From a virus: a DNA stretch of 20,278 bases. The DNA lies in IMG/VR virus record IMGVR_UViG_3300033047_000189, positions 1 through 20,278 of that record; one strand, given 5' to 3'. Position numbers and translations under genes: made by a program. The first letter of the stretch is position 1. Every line of letters starts with the position of its first letter. A model generated the notes under the pieces. The model did no database searches and was not told where the DNA came from. It worked only from the letters and a program-made list of their open reading frames with translations. Positions 12,702-19,423 of the stretch are shown piece after piece.

Positions 12702-13223
12702 ATGCCACAAGTTTCCAAAATGGACAGCCTGCCGGAAGATATCCGCGTACAGCTAAATGCCAAAATTAAAGCCAATGGTTTTGGTGGCTATGAGGCATTG
12801 GCCGAGTGGCTGACCAGAGAAGGCTGTGCAATTGGAAAAACCACTGTGGCCAAATATGGCAAGCAGTTCAAAGACCGTCTAGAGCGCCTGCGGGATGCTA
12901 CCCAACAGGCTAAGTTTCTCGCGGATGAATTTCCTGATGATGACGGCTCTATGAACGACGCGTTATTGCGCGACTATCAAGCCAAGCTTTTTACGGCCAT
13001 GCAAGATTTGAAAATTGATGCAGAAAATTTAGACATAAATAAACTTGGGAAAATCATAGCTGATTTATCCCGCGCGTCAGTTAGCCAGAAAAAGTTTGCC
13101 AAAGAAATCCGCGCTGAAGCTCGGGCAGCAGCTGCAGAGGATGCTGCCGAAGCGGCAACTGCTCAAGGTTATTCACAAGCGTCCGTCGATTTTATCCGCA
13201 AGAAAGTGTTGGGGCAGGAGTAA
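12702..13223 (+). CDS. gp27-like protein (DUF3486), putative small terminase
   Basis: 173 residues. The N-terminal HTH-like region (DSLPEDIRVQLNAKIKANGF, then AEWLTREGCAIGKTTVAKYGK) and the helical rest (KLFTAMQDLKIDAENLDINK) match Mu gp27. By position before the large terminase it is the presumed small terminase subunit recognising DNA near the phage end. The C-terminal third is Ala/Glu-rich (AEARAAAAEDAAEAATAQGY). The stop is one base before the terminase start. Confidence 0.87.
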   Translation: MPQVSKMDSLPEDIRVQLNAKIKANGFGGYEALAEWLTREGCAIGKTTVAKYGKQFKDRLERLRDATQQAKFLADEFPDDDGSMNDALLRDYQAKLFTAMQDLKIDAENLDINKLGKIIADLSRASVSQKKFAKEIRAEARAAAAEDAAEAATAQGYSQASVDFIRKKVLGQE

Positions 13224-13224
13224 T

Positions 13225-14724
13225 ATGTCCACTGCCTTTCATCCATTCAATGTTGAAAATGCTGAAGCGCTCGAGGAGGCTGATCTCCCGCGCGGTAATC
13301 TCTTGCTTGGATATCAAAACCGCCTCCTGACAACAGTCTCGAAAAGTGCATTGGTTGTGGTCGAGAAGTCCCGACGTATCGGTGCGACTTGGGCGCTGGC
13401 AGCTGATGCTGTTTTAAGAGCGGGCGCAAGACGGTCTGTGGGCGGCATGAATGTCATGTACATTTCCTATGCCATGGATATGACGCGTGAATTTGTCGAG
13501 GCCTGCGCAATGTTTGCACGGATATTTGACCAAGGTCTATCCAACATTGAAGAGTTCTTGTTCAAAGATGATGACCCCGACAACGAGATAAACGCTTTTA
13601 GGATATCCTTTGCGTCCGGTTTTAAAATACAAGCACTGTCCAGCGCCCCGCGTTCCATCCGGGGCAAACAAGGTCTGATCATTATCGATGAAGCCGCTTT
13701 TGTTGATAACCTGAACGAGCTGGTCAAAGCAGCTATGGCCATGCGGATGTGGGGTGGCAGAATTGTTGTCATCTCTACCCATAACGGTATTGACAATACC
13801 TTTAATCGGCTCCTTGACGATGTCCGGGCTGGCAAACGAAAAGGGCTGGCCGTAAAAATTACATTCCAAGATGCTATTGACGATGGTCTCTATGAGCGCA
13901 TCAAACTGATGACCAAAGGACAGTCTGATTTTCCTGAAACTTTGGAAGCGTTTGTTGAGGATATGTATGGTTTTTACGGCAAAGACGCTGACGAAGAACT
14001 TGATGTCATTCCGTCGGCTGGCGGTGGTTCATGGATTAAACCTTCTGATGTATCCATAGCCACGATGTCTGATGAAATCATTGGGCCCCATAACTACCAA
14101 GGCGGGTTTTGTTATGTGGGGTGGGATGTTGCCCGCAAAAAAGACCTATCTGTAATATCTGTTTTTGAGGATGTTAACGGGGTGTTGGTACAGCGCGAAA
14201 TTATCGTCATGGATAATTGGAAATTTTCAGCTCAATATAAAGAATTCGACCGGGTAATGAATCGGTACCGCGTAGTGCGCGCCGGGCTTGATCAAACAGG
14301 CATGGGACTGCCTGTATTAGAGGCAGTACAAGAAACACACGGCGAAGCCCGTGTGCACGGTATTAGTTTTTCAGTAACATCCAAACTGGAAATGGCAACC
14401 GAATACCGTGAGCGGTTTGAAGACCAAGCCATACATATCGCTAAAGATGGAAACCTGCGCTCAGACATTCTTGCAATCAAAAAATCAGGCGGGTCAAGTG
14501 GCGTCCCAGTATTTGCAAATGATAATAATACAGATGGCCACGCTGACAGGTTTTGGTCAGGGGCTTTGGCGGCGACAATGGCTAAAACTGGTTATGAAGA
14601 ATTCGCCTATCATCCTGCAGGCCGGGGCTCTGGTCGGGATGATGGTTGGGGTCGGGATAGAGACGACGGATTTCGCCGGGTGCGCACCACATCCGGCATG
14701 CGCGGCATGAGAGGAACTTACTGA
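13225..14724 (+). CDS. Large terminase subunit, Mu gp28-like
   Basis: 499 residues from the ATG at 13225, with GGGGCAGGAG upstream; the in-frame start at 13096 would overlap the gp27-like gene by 128 bases. ATPase motor: Walker A-like EKSRRIGATWA near 47-57 and Walker B GLIIIDEAAF near 150-159. RNase H-like nuclease: Asp301 in VGWDVARKKD, Asp356 in AGLDQTGMG and Asp441 in GHADRFWSG. It packages phage DNA by the headful mode, cutting host flanks of integrated copies. The C terminus is Gly/Arg-rich (RGSGRDDGWGRDRDDGFRR). The stop overlaps the portal start (TGATG). Confidence 0.95.
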   Translation: MSTAFHPFNVENAEALEEADLPRGNLLLGYQNRLLTTVSKSALVVVEKSRRIGATWALAADAVLRAGARRSVGGMNVMYISYAMDMTREFVEACAMFARIFDQGLSNIEEFLFKDDDPDNEINAFRISFASGFKIQALSSAPRSIRGKQGLIIIDEAAFVDNLNELVKAAMAMRMWGGRIVVISTHNGIDNTFNRLLDDVRAGKRKGLAVKITFQDAIDDGLYERIKLMTKGQSDFPETLEAFVEDMYGFYGKDADEELDVIPSAGGGSWIKPSDVSIATMSDEIIGPHNYQGGFCYVGWDVARKKDLSVISVFEDVNGVLVQREIIVMDNWKFSAQYKEFDRVMNRYRVVRAGLDQTGMGLPVLEAVQETHGEARVHGISFSVTSKLEMATEYRERFEDQAIHIAKDGNLRSDILAIKKSGGSSGVPVFANDNNTDGHADRFWSGALAATMAKTGYEEFAYHPAGRGSGRDDGWGRDRDDGFRRVRTTSGMRGMRGTY

Positions 14725-16280
14725 TGGCTAAAAAACCGGAACTTGTTGCCAGCGATGGCATAACACCTTTGCGCCGTCCAACGGCCAAGCAACTTAAAAA
14801 ACGTGTGGTCACCAAAGGCGGTGGCCGTGAATTGTGGCAAGCCTCTGTTGGCTCGGTTACGCCGAGCAGATTAAGCCAAATTCTGCGCCGCCATGCAGCT
14901 GGTGATTTAGACGACTTCCTTACCTTTGCAGAAGAGATGGAAGAAAAGAGCCAACATTATGGCTCGGTACTTGGCACACGAAAACGCAAGCTTGAGGGAT
15001 TAGAGTTTTCTATTGTTGCCGCTAGTGACGAAAAAGCTGATCAGGAGATTGCCCAAGCCTGTTCGGATATCATTCGCGGTGATGGTTTTATCGAACTGGT
15101 TCAAGATTTGCTGGATGCGCTCGGTAAAGGCTTTGCTGTGGTCAACCAGATTTGGGACACCGAGGGAGCCAACAGTGCGACTCCTTGGGTGCCTGTGGCG
15201 TGGGAACGCCAAGACCCGCGCCTTTTCCAGTTAGACCCGAGCGGTCGAGGTTTGCGGATTAAAGACAGAAATACCCGCGACGGCCTGCCGTTGGAGCCGT
15301 TTAAATATATCACCCATTTCTCGAAGCTGAAATCTGGTGCACCACACCGCGCCGCTCTGGCTCGTGCTTGTGCATGGCCATATATGTTCGAAAATTTCAC
15401 GGCTAAAGACTGGGTGGGATTTGTCGAAACATATGGTCAGCCATTTCGGGTTGGTAAATATGGCCCTAATGCATCCGATGAGGATGTGGCCACACTTGTC
15501 CGTGCATTACAAAACCTCGGTACCGACGCCGCCGCTGCTATCCCGCAGTCCATGTTGATTGAATTTGTTAGTGCAGCTGGTAACTCAAGCGGGGATGTGT
15601 TCAAGGATTTGGCTAAATATTGCCAGCATCTGATATCAAAATCAGTGCTTGGTCAAACCATGACGACGGACGACGGTTCGAGCAATGCCCAGTCCAATAC
15701 CCATAATGAAGTGCGCCACGACATAACTCGATCTGATGCTCGCCGCATATGTTCTACAATTATGCGTTTCGTCCTGAAGCCGTTTATTGATTTGAACTTT
15801 GGTCGCCAAGTCCGCTATCCACTTATGGTGTCCCCGGTTCTTAGCCCGGAAGATTTAAAAGTTTTAATTGGGGTCGTAAAAGGCCTCGTCGAACTGGGCT
15901 TGCCCGTGTCTGAAAATTGGGCGTATTTGCGGTTTGGCATTCAAAGACCTGCAAACGGCGACAAGCTACTGGTTCCTGCTGTGCAACCCAATGCCAGTCC
16001 GGCAAAGGCTTCGCGCAGTATCGCAATGGCAGCTGCCAATGGCTCACCAGACGCAGAGGAAATTATTGATGATATTGTTGATGGCTCTCTTGATGGTTGG
16101 GAGAAAGTTAGCGACGGTCTACTGACAGGTTCGTTGGACGCCATAGATGAAGCAGAAACCTATGAAGACGCTATCCTTGCTTTGGCATCACGGTACCCGG
16201 ATGCAGACCCGTCTGCTCTGGCGACAACCTTACGCTCTGCACAGGCCGCCGCCCGTGGCGCTGGCGATGCGACAGATTAG
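14724..16280 (+). CDS. Portal protein, Mu gp29-like (DUF935)
   Basis: 518 residues. The DUF935 pattern is clear: TPSRLSQILRRHAAGDLDDF, EMEEKSQHYGSVLGTRKRKL, the middle DWVGFVETYGQPFRVGKYG, and ITRSDARRICSTIMRFVLKP. It forms the dodecameric ring at the head vertex through which the terminase pumps DNA and to which the tail joins. It overlaps the terminase stop and is followed after eight bases by the gpF-like gene. The C-terminal 100 residues are acidic and helical. Confidence 0.95.
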   Translation: MAKKPELVASDGITPLRRPTAKQLKKRVVTKGGGRELWQASVGSVTPSRLSQILRRHAAGDLDDFLTFAEEMEEKSQHYGSVLGTRKRKLEGLEFSIVAASDEKADQEIAQACSDIIRGDGFIELVQDLLDALGKGFAVVNQIWDTEGANSATPWVPVAWERQDPRLFQLDPSGRGLRIKDRNTRDGLPLEPFKYITHFSKLKSGAPHRAALARACAWPYMFENFTAKDWVGFVETYGQPFRVGKYGPNASDEDVATLVRALQNLGTDAAAAIPQSMLIEFVSAAGNSSGDVFKDLAKYCQHLISKSVLGQTMTTDDGSSNAQSNTHNEVRHDITRSDARRICSTIMRFVLKPFIDLNFGRQVRYPLMVSPVLSPEDLKVLIGVVKGLVELGLPVSENWAYLRFGIQRPANGDKLLVPAVQPNASPAKASRSIAMAAANGSPDAEEIIDDIVDGSLDGWEKVSDGLLTGSLDAIDEAETYEDAILALASRYPDADPSALATTLRSAQAAARGAGDATD

Positions 16281-16288
16281 GTGATAAC

Positions 16289-17494
16289 GTGGATGGCTAT
16301 GATTTCAAACCCAAGCCGCCCAGAGCGGTCACAGACTATCTGAAGAACAAAGGTCTTAAGCCTTCTTTTAGTTGGCTCGACGTTTGGGCTGAAGAACATG
16401 CCTTTGCTTTTACCGTCGCCAAGGCCACACAAATCAATGTGCTGACAGATATCCGCGAGGAGCTGCAACGCGCACTCGACGACGGCCTGCCTTACAGCGA
16501 GTTTCAAAAGCAGCTTAAGCCCCGCTTAAAGGCGCGTGGATGGTGGGGCACCAAAAATGTGGTTGACCCGGACACAGGCAAGAAAGTCAAAGCCCGTCTC
16601 GGGTCGCCGCGTCGTCTGCAGGCAATATACTCGGCCAATGTCCGCACGGCCAGAGCAGCTGGACAATGGGAGCGCATACAAAACAACAAGGATGTGCTGC
16701 CATATATTATTTATCAACTCGGCCCTTCAGAAGTCCACAGACCACTCCATGCAAATAAACAGGGTATTATTTTGCCCGCCGATGATCCGTTCTGGATTGA
16801 GTGGTTTGCGCCCAACGGCTGGGGCTGCAAATGTCACCACAGATCAGTGAGTGGCCGCGAGGCCAAAAGGCTTGGTTATTCTGGGCAACCGGCTCCGAAA
16901 ATTCCGCGTGATAAACACATCAATAAACGCACAGGCGAAGTGACCGAAGTGCCGCGCGGTATTGACCCCGGCTGGCACACTAATCCGGGCTTGTCCCGGC
17001 AAAAGAATATAGAGAACTTTTTGGCAGAGGCTGTGGATACTGCGCCTCTTGATTTAGCGCGGGTGGCAGTGGCCGACTTGATGCGCGACAGCGAGTTCAA
17101 AGCCCACTTACTTGGTGAACGTCTATTATTCTCTATCCCGGTTGCCGTTCTGCCGGAAGATTTGGCAGCACTAACTGGCGCAAAAACCAAAGCCATTAGA
17201 GTATCGGCTGAAACCGCCCGCAAGCACAATCCAAAGACAGGGTCGTATCCACCACCTGAACTTTGGCTGAAAATTTTAGAGACGATTGAAACTGCTGATT
17301 TGTACATGGATGCATCCCGCCCTGGTCATATGACGTTTCAGTTTTTAAATGATGAGGATGGGCGTTGGTACAGATATGTGATCAAGCTGACAAAAGATTT
17401 GCGCGAGATCTATCTGACAACATTTCACACCCTGCCAAGCGACCGTCCAAATCGGCCTCCGCGCGGTGTAAAAATTAAACGTAAGGGTAATTAA
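16289..17494 (+). CDS. Minor head protein gpF/gp30-like with possible C-terminal nuclease-toxin domain
   Basis: 401 residues from GTG 16289 with AGGTGA upstream. The N-terminal 250 residues match the phage head morphogenesis (SPP1 gp7/Mu gpF) family: AIYSANVRTARAAGQWERIQ, then YQLGPSEVHRPLHANKQGII and NGWGCKCHHRSVS with the conserved Cys/His cluster. It is a minor capsid protein near the portal. The last 100 residues (LWLKILETIETADLYMDASR, RWYRYVIKLTKDLREIYLTT, FHTLPSD) look like the PBECR2 (phage barnase-EndoU-ColicinE5/D-RelE-like) domain attached to some gpF proteins. That would make it a packaged, delivered RNase candidate; the domain call is by pattern only. Confidence 0.87.
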   Translation: MDGYDFKPKPPRAVTDYLKNKGLKPSFSWLDVWAEEHAFAFTVAKATQINVLTDIREELQRALDDGLPYSEFQKQLKPRLKARGWWGTKNVVDPDTGKKVKARLGSPRRLQAIYSANVRTARAAGQWERIQNNKDVLPYIIYQLGPSEVHRPLHANKQGIILPADDPFWIEWFAPNGWGCKCHHRSVSGREAKRLGYSGQPAPKIPRDKHINKRTGEVTEVPRGIDPGWHTNPGLSRQKNIENFLAEAVDTAPLDLARVAVADLMRDSEFKAHLLGERLLFSIPVAVLPEDLAALTGAKTKAIRVSAETARKHNPKTGSYPPPELWLKILETIETADLYMDASRPGHMTFQFLNDEDGRWYRYVIKLTKDLREIYLTTFHTLPSDRPNRPPRGVKIKRKGN

Positions 17495-17620
17495 GAGACC
17501 GGGCGGGTCGGCAACCCCGCGCTGTTCAAGACAGGCTGACCGAATTGCTCCGGGCTCTGCGTTCATCCTAGCGCACATTTCACACCAAAAGCAAACATTT
17601 TCCCGAAAACGACTATTTCT

Positions 17621-17635
17621 GGGGTCAGAGACCCC
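17621..17635 (+). terminator. Possible stem-loop after the gpF operon
   Basis: GGGGTC-AGA-GACCCC is a perfect six-base-pair stem with a three-base loop. It is followed by GTGCGTTAACAAAAAA and not by a T-run, so an intrinsic terminator is weakly supported. It could also be a processing or pause site. Confidence 0.3.
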
Positions 17636-17666
17636 GTGCGTTAACAAAAAACGGCTCTCTCGTCGC

Positions 17667-17690
17667 CGTTAACGGGGGCGTTAACGGGGG
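17667..17690 (+). repeat. Tandem 12-base repeat CGTTAACGGGGG x2
   Basis: Two exact copies lie head to tail at 17667-17678 and 17679-17690, and a further GCGTTAAC occurs at 17638-17645. Each contains the palindrome GTTAAC. It lies in the noncoding interval upstream of late-promoter module 2. Function unknown. Confidence 0.65.
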
Positions 17691-17800
17691 GTGACAGTTT
17701 TTTGGGGGCTTGACACCACAGCGCTAGCCGTGCCCTATAGGCGAGCCCCTACGGCGATTTCCCAAATTTCTGGTTTCATGGTCTCACAGCCTTTTCGCAC

Positions 17801-17846
17801 GGTGACAACTGTCACCGTTTATTCAGGGTTTAGGATTTGGTCTAAA
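17801..17846 (+). promoter_or_regulatory. Putative late-promoter module 2 (PI-like)
   Basis: Dyad GGTGACA-AC-TGTCACC at 17801-17816, GTTTATT at 17817-17823 and TTTGGTCTAAA at 17836-17846. It repeats the elements of 10472-10515 with two extra bases in the spacer. It lies just before the gpI-like gene, the place of Mu PI. If TCTAAA were the -10, the transcript would start almost at the ATG 17853 and lose the ribosome site, so the exact -10 remains open. Confidence 0.68.
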
Positions 17847-17852
17847 AGGGCC

Positions 17853-19001
17853 ATGACAACAGCGGCACGCAAATCCAAATATAAAGCTATGGGGAAATCC
17901 AAGCCTTTTATGCTTCCGGCAATCGCGCTTACCAAATCAGGTGATGACGAAGTTATTGTTCCCGAGTGGATTAAGTTGTTTGACGAAGGTCATTTGACAA
18001 CTAACGATAATCGGGAATGGTTTAATACCAAGCCGGATGAATTTATTGCCGCGACATCTGCGCTTAAACTTGAGCCGCCAGTTGATGTAAATCATAACAT
18101 AGAACACGGCGCGAGTGACCCGGCTATGGGTTGGGTCAAAAAGCTCGAAAATCGGTCAGGCGAAATTTGGGCCTATGTCGAGTGGACAGGCCGAGGGCAT
18201 ACAGCGGTGGCTAATAAAGAGTACCGCTATGTCTCACCGTCCTTTGCTTACGATAGTCGCACTCTTGAAATACTACATCTCGAATCTTTGGCTTTGGTCA
18301 ATAAGCCAGCCTTTTCACTTCCCGCTCTGACCAGCCGGAACCCCAAAGCGGCACAAACCGCATTCACTTCAAAAACGGAGACTTCTATGTTCACTGACGA
18401 GCAACTGGCGCAGATGCGCAAAACCTACGGCTTGGCCGACGATGCTGACGCTGATGCTATCATGGCGGCAATGGATGCGGCAAATGCTGCTGACGAGCCA
18501 ACGGCAGAAGAAAAGGCCGCTGCTGAAAAGGCTGCCAAAGAGCTTGAGGCCAAAGAGCTTGAGGCCAAGGAAGCTGAAGAAGCTGCTGCGGCATCCGGTA
18601 ATGACAATGATTTTACTGCTGAAAGCCCTGACCCGACAAAATGGGTACCTCGTGCCGATTATGATGTGGTTGCTGAAAAGCAGGCTGCTGCTGAAACAGG
18701 TGACAGTGAAGCCACTGCCGAAGCAGATGTGAGTTCTGCCATTGAAACGGCGATTGCCTCTGGCCGTATTGCACCGTCTACTAAGGTGTACCACACTGCC
18801 AATTGCGCAACCAAAGGGGGCTTGGCTGCCTTCCAAAAAATGGTCAAAGCTTCACCGGAAATCGTTCCCAAGAAAGCTGCTGTGGCAACTGCCTCAAAAG
18901 ACCTTGGTGCGACTGCACTGACATCTTTGCAGAAAAAGGTCTGTGCGCAAACTGGCGTGTCTGAAGCGGCCTACGCTAAAACCCTCGCAACTCAAAACTA
19001 A
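17853..19001 (+). CDS. Head maturation protease/scaffold, Mu gpI-like
   Basis: 382 residues from the ATG at 17853, chosen for AAAAGGG upstream; an in-frame start at 17691 would run through the promoter dyad. Residues 15-150 match the Mu I protease family: FMLPAIALTKSGDD, LEPPVDVNHNIEHGASDPAM, YVEWTGRGHTAVANKEYRYV and HLESLALVNKPAFSLPALTS. The C-terminal half is an acidic Ala/Glu-rich scaffold that guides head assembly and is then digested. An internal start at 18387 would make the scaffold alone. The gene starts the second late cluster, directly after the conserved dyad. Confidence 0.9.
   Translation: MTTAARKSKYKAMGKSKPFMLPAIALTKSGDDEVIVPEWIKLFDEGHLTTNDNREWFNTKPDEFIAATSALKLEPPVDVNHNIEHGASDPAMGWVKKLENRSGEIWAYVEWTGRGHTAVANKEYRYVSPSFAYDSRTLEILHLESLALVNKPAFSLPALTSRNPKAAQTAFTSKTETSMFTDEQLAQMRKTYGLADDADADAIMAAMDAANAADEPTAEEKAAAEKAAKELEAKELEAKEAEEAAAASGNDNDFTAESPDPTKWVPRADYDVVAEKQAAAETGDSEATAEADVSSAIETAIASGRIAPSTKVYHTANCATKGGLAAFQKMVKASPEIVPKKAAVATASKDLGATALTSLQKKVCAQTGVSEAAYAKTLATQN
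18387..19001 (+). CDS. Internal-start scaffold protein (Mu gpZ-like)
   Basis: In-frame ATG 18387 inside the protease gene, preceded by GGAGA (18377-18381) with five bases between, a much better ribosome site than expected by chance in coding sequence. The product would be 204 residues (residues 179-382 of the long form), starting MFTDEQLAQMRKTYGLADD. Mu is known to make scaffold Z from an internal start in gene I. The product is acidic, with a probable coiled coil and the short repeat AKELEAKELEAKEAEEA. Confidence 0.7.
   Translation: MFTDEQLAQMRKTYGLADDADADAIMAAMDAANAADEPTAEEKAAAEKAAKELEAKELEAKEAEEAAAASGNDNDFTAESPDPTKWVPRADYDVVAEKQAAAETGDSEATAEADVSSAIETAIASGRIAPSTKVYHTANCATKGGLAAFQKMVKASPEIVPKKAAVATASKDLGATALTSLQKKVCAQTGVSEAAYAKTLATQN
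18534..18578 (+). repeat. 15-base in-gene tandem repeat in the scaffold
   Basis: GCCAAAGAGCTTGAG occurs twice exactly (18534-18548, 18549-18563), followed by a degenerate third copy GCCAAGGAAGCTGAA (18564-18578). It encodes AKELE-AKELE-AKEAE, a helical stretch. The repeat keeps frame and may vary in copy number. Confidence 0.75.
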
Positions 19002-19018
19002 TAGAAAAGGAGCTTAAA

Positions 19019-19414
19019 GTGCTCACGAACGACAAACAAATAAAATCACGTAACTATTCAATTCTTGCGCACCCCCTTGCAGCTGCAGCTGTCATTTTCA
19101 AAGGTGCATTGTGTGTGCTGGACGGCGATGACGATCTAGCACCGGGCACCTCTGCTGTTGGTTTGCGAGTGGTTGGTATCGCGAGACGTTATGTCTCCAA
19201 TGAAAGCGGCATTGCTGGAGCTGAAGTCGGTGAGGTTCGCGTAGATGAAAGTCCACGCCTACTCAATGATTCGGTCACCCCCGTTACACGCGCCGATATC
19301 GGCTCTGATTGCTACATCCTCGATGATGAGACGGTCAGTGGCGACAACACAGGACGTTCCCGCGCCGGGACTGTTGTGGATGTTGATGCAAACGGCGTTT
19401 GGATTAAATTTTAG
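19019..19414 (+). CDS. Small head protein, putative capsid decoration protein
   Basis: 131 residues from GTG 19019 with AAAGGAGC upstream. The chain is mostly beta: AAVIFKGALCVLDGDDDLAP, GLRVVGIARRYVSNESG, then DIGSDCYILDDETVSGDN and AGTVVDVDANGVWIKF. This is the pattern of DUF2190-like and gpD-like head decoration proteins lying between scaffold and major head protein. It would cover the capsid surface after expansion. Family assignment is by layout and context and not by a specific motif. It ends nine bases before the major head gene. Confidence 0.7.
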   Translation: MLTNDKQIKSRNYSILAHPLAAAAVIFKGALCVLDGDDDLAPGTSAVGLRVVGIARRYVSNESGIAGAEVGEVRVDESPRLLNDSVTPVTRADIGSDCYILDDETVSGDNTGRSRAGTVVDVDANGVWIKF

Positions 19415-19423
19415 GAGACACCC

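Larger units (their letters stand above)
17495..17852. other. 358-base gene-free interval at the gpG position
   Basis: No ORF with a believable start lies here on either strand. It holds several potential hairpins (GCGGG-CCCGC at 17504-17520; CTGT-TCAAG-ACAG near 17522-17534; GGGGTC-AGA-GACCCC at 17621-17635), the tandem CGTTAACGGGGG repeat at 17667-17690 and late-promoter module 2. In Mu the head-tail gene G stands between F and I; it is absent here. Confidence 0.7.

Noticed and set aside
13096-13224. Extended N terminus of the terminase
   Set aside because: It overlaps the gp27-like gene by 128 bases in another frame, and ATG 13225 has a strong ribosome site and fits gp28.
17345-17647. Leftward ORF of 100 residues spanning the end of gpF and the intergenic block
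   Set aside because: No ribosome site, opposite to all late genes, composition like an antisense shadow.
17710-17741. Sigma-70-like promoter (TTGACA ... CTATAG)
   Set aside because: The spacer to CTATAG is 19 bases and no good -10 lies at 16-18, so it is not reported as a promoter.
17691-17852. Upstream start for the protease
   Set aside because: The extension would translate the conserved promoter dyad; ATG 17853 with AAAAGGG matches the family start.
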